Source: Bacillota bacterium
GTDB taxonomy: Bacteria > Bacillota_E > JAJZYS01 > JAJYTV01
Direction of reading: 5' to 3'
Length of the DNA stretch: 20,576 nucleotides
NCBI GenBank assembly: GCA_021845645.1
Contig: JAJZVM010000069.1
Span: 1 to 20,576 of the forward strand
Shown here: positions 20,277-20,576 of the stretch, piece by piece
How positions within the stretch are numbered: the stretch's first letter is position 1
How the letters are laid out: each line of letters starts with the position of its first letter
Notes under the pieces: model-generated
What the model saw: the letters and a program-made list of their open reading frames with translations, nothing else
Told to the model about the DNA's origin: nothing
The model's database searches: none
Position numbers and translations under genes: made by a program

Positions 20277-20576
20277 CTGTACGAGCAGCAGAACCACGGC
20301 GAGCAACTCGCCCGCCAGGGGGCGCAGTTTGTCGCCAAGAAGTTGATCGGCTGGGTGGGCGGCGGGACGGTGGCCGTGATCATCCTAATCGTCGTCCTGA
20401 TGGCCGACATGGCCATGTGGCTCGGCGGTGGGCCGCCGGGCACCCCACCGGCGGACATGCCGCCCACCGCTAACGTGCTCGGCGGGCCCGTCGAGTGGAT
20501 GCCAGCACTGCCGAGTAGCTCGCTGCCAAACGCCCTGGTACTTGCGGTCATGGCGCATGAGTCGGGCGGGCGGGTG
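20277..20576 (+). CDS. VirB1-like lytic transglycosylase, start only (probable CTG start)
   Basis: An open frame runs off the right edge. AGAGGAGG (20261-20268) lies eight bases before CTG 20277; no ATG, GTG or TTG is at suitable distance, and the first in-frame TTG comes about 22 codons later. From CTG the protein begins YEQQNHGEQLARQGAQ, then one membrane helix (TVAVIILIVVLMADMAMWLG), a Pro-rich linker (GGPPGTPPADMPP), and PNALVLAVMAHESGGRV, the start of an SLT-type transglycosylase domain with the catalytic Glu in HESGG. Such membrane-anchored wall hydrolases open the peptidoglycan for the T4SS channel. The C-terminal part is missing. Confidence 0.7.
   Translation, partial: MYEQQNHGEQLARQGAQFVAKKLIGWVGGGTVAVIILIVVLMADMAMWLGGGPPGTPPADMPPTANVLGGPVEWMPALPSSSLPNALVLAVMAHESGGRV

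Overview
This is a GC-rich, almost fully coding window in which every convincing gene reads on the + strand. It carries two bacterial surface machines: a Tad/Flp type IV pilus locus (about 68-8114) and a mobilisation plus type IV secretion (conjugation) locus (about 10080 to the right edge, where the last gene is cut). A cassette of small membrane proteins lies between them. Relaxase, coupling protein, VirB-like channel genes and a ParM-like actin together point to a conjugative plasmid or integrative conjugative element. The host cannot be named from this sequence. Strong GAGGAGG-type ribosome sites, frequent GTG starts, a VirB3 of PrgI type and a MobP-like relaxase fit a high-GC monoderm such as a deep Firmicutes lineage or Chloroflexota.

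Region 1 (1-8114), Tad locus: tail of an unknown gene, then cpaB/rcpC, a stand-alone receiver-like protein, tadZ/cpaE, tadA, tadB, tadC, an HD-GYP protein, flp pilin, tadE, a tadG-like gene and a membrane zincin-like gene. Most junctions overlap or are only a few bases, as in one operon. Perfect hairpins sit at the end of tadA and on both sides of flp. No prepilin peptidase (TadV/CpaA) is visible here.

Region 2 (8115-10080), accessory cassette: an intergenic stretch with several strong hairpins, one unknown soluble protein, then a partly duplicated set of small membrane proteins (two 36-residue paralogues, and three membrane proteins sharing the start M/V-x-E-M-S/N-E-A). Two copies of a pyrimidine-rich repeat able to pair with the following ribosome site lie in this region.

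Region 3 (10080-13306), mobilisation and partition: a probable oriT/operator region with imperfect 12-bp iterons and inverted repeats, a ribbon-helix-helix-like accessory protein, a MobP-like relaxase and a ParM-like actin, closed by a clear intrinsic terminator.

Region 4 (13307-20576), T4SS: a ribbon-helix-helix protein, VirD4-type coupling ATPase, VirB2-like small membrane protein, VirB6-like protein, a four-cysteine zinc-ribbon protein, PrgI/VirB3-like protein, VirB4 split into two overlapping genes, a small two-helix membrane protein, and the start of a VirB1-like lytic transglycosylase that probably begins at CTG.

Working model (inference): the relaxosome nicks oriT near 10080-10230, VirD4 delivers the complex to the VirB4/B6/B3 channel, and the Tad pilus carried next to it may supply the cell-cell contact that monoderm conjugation systems usually obtain from non-pilus adhesins.
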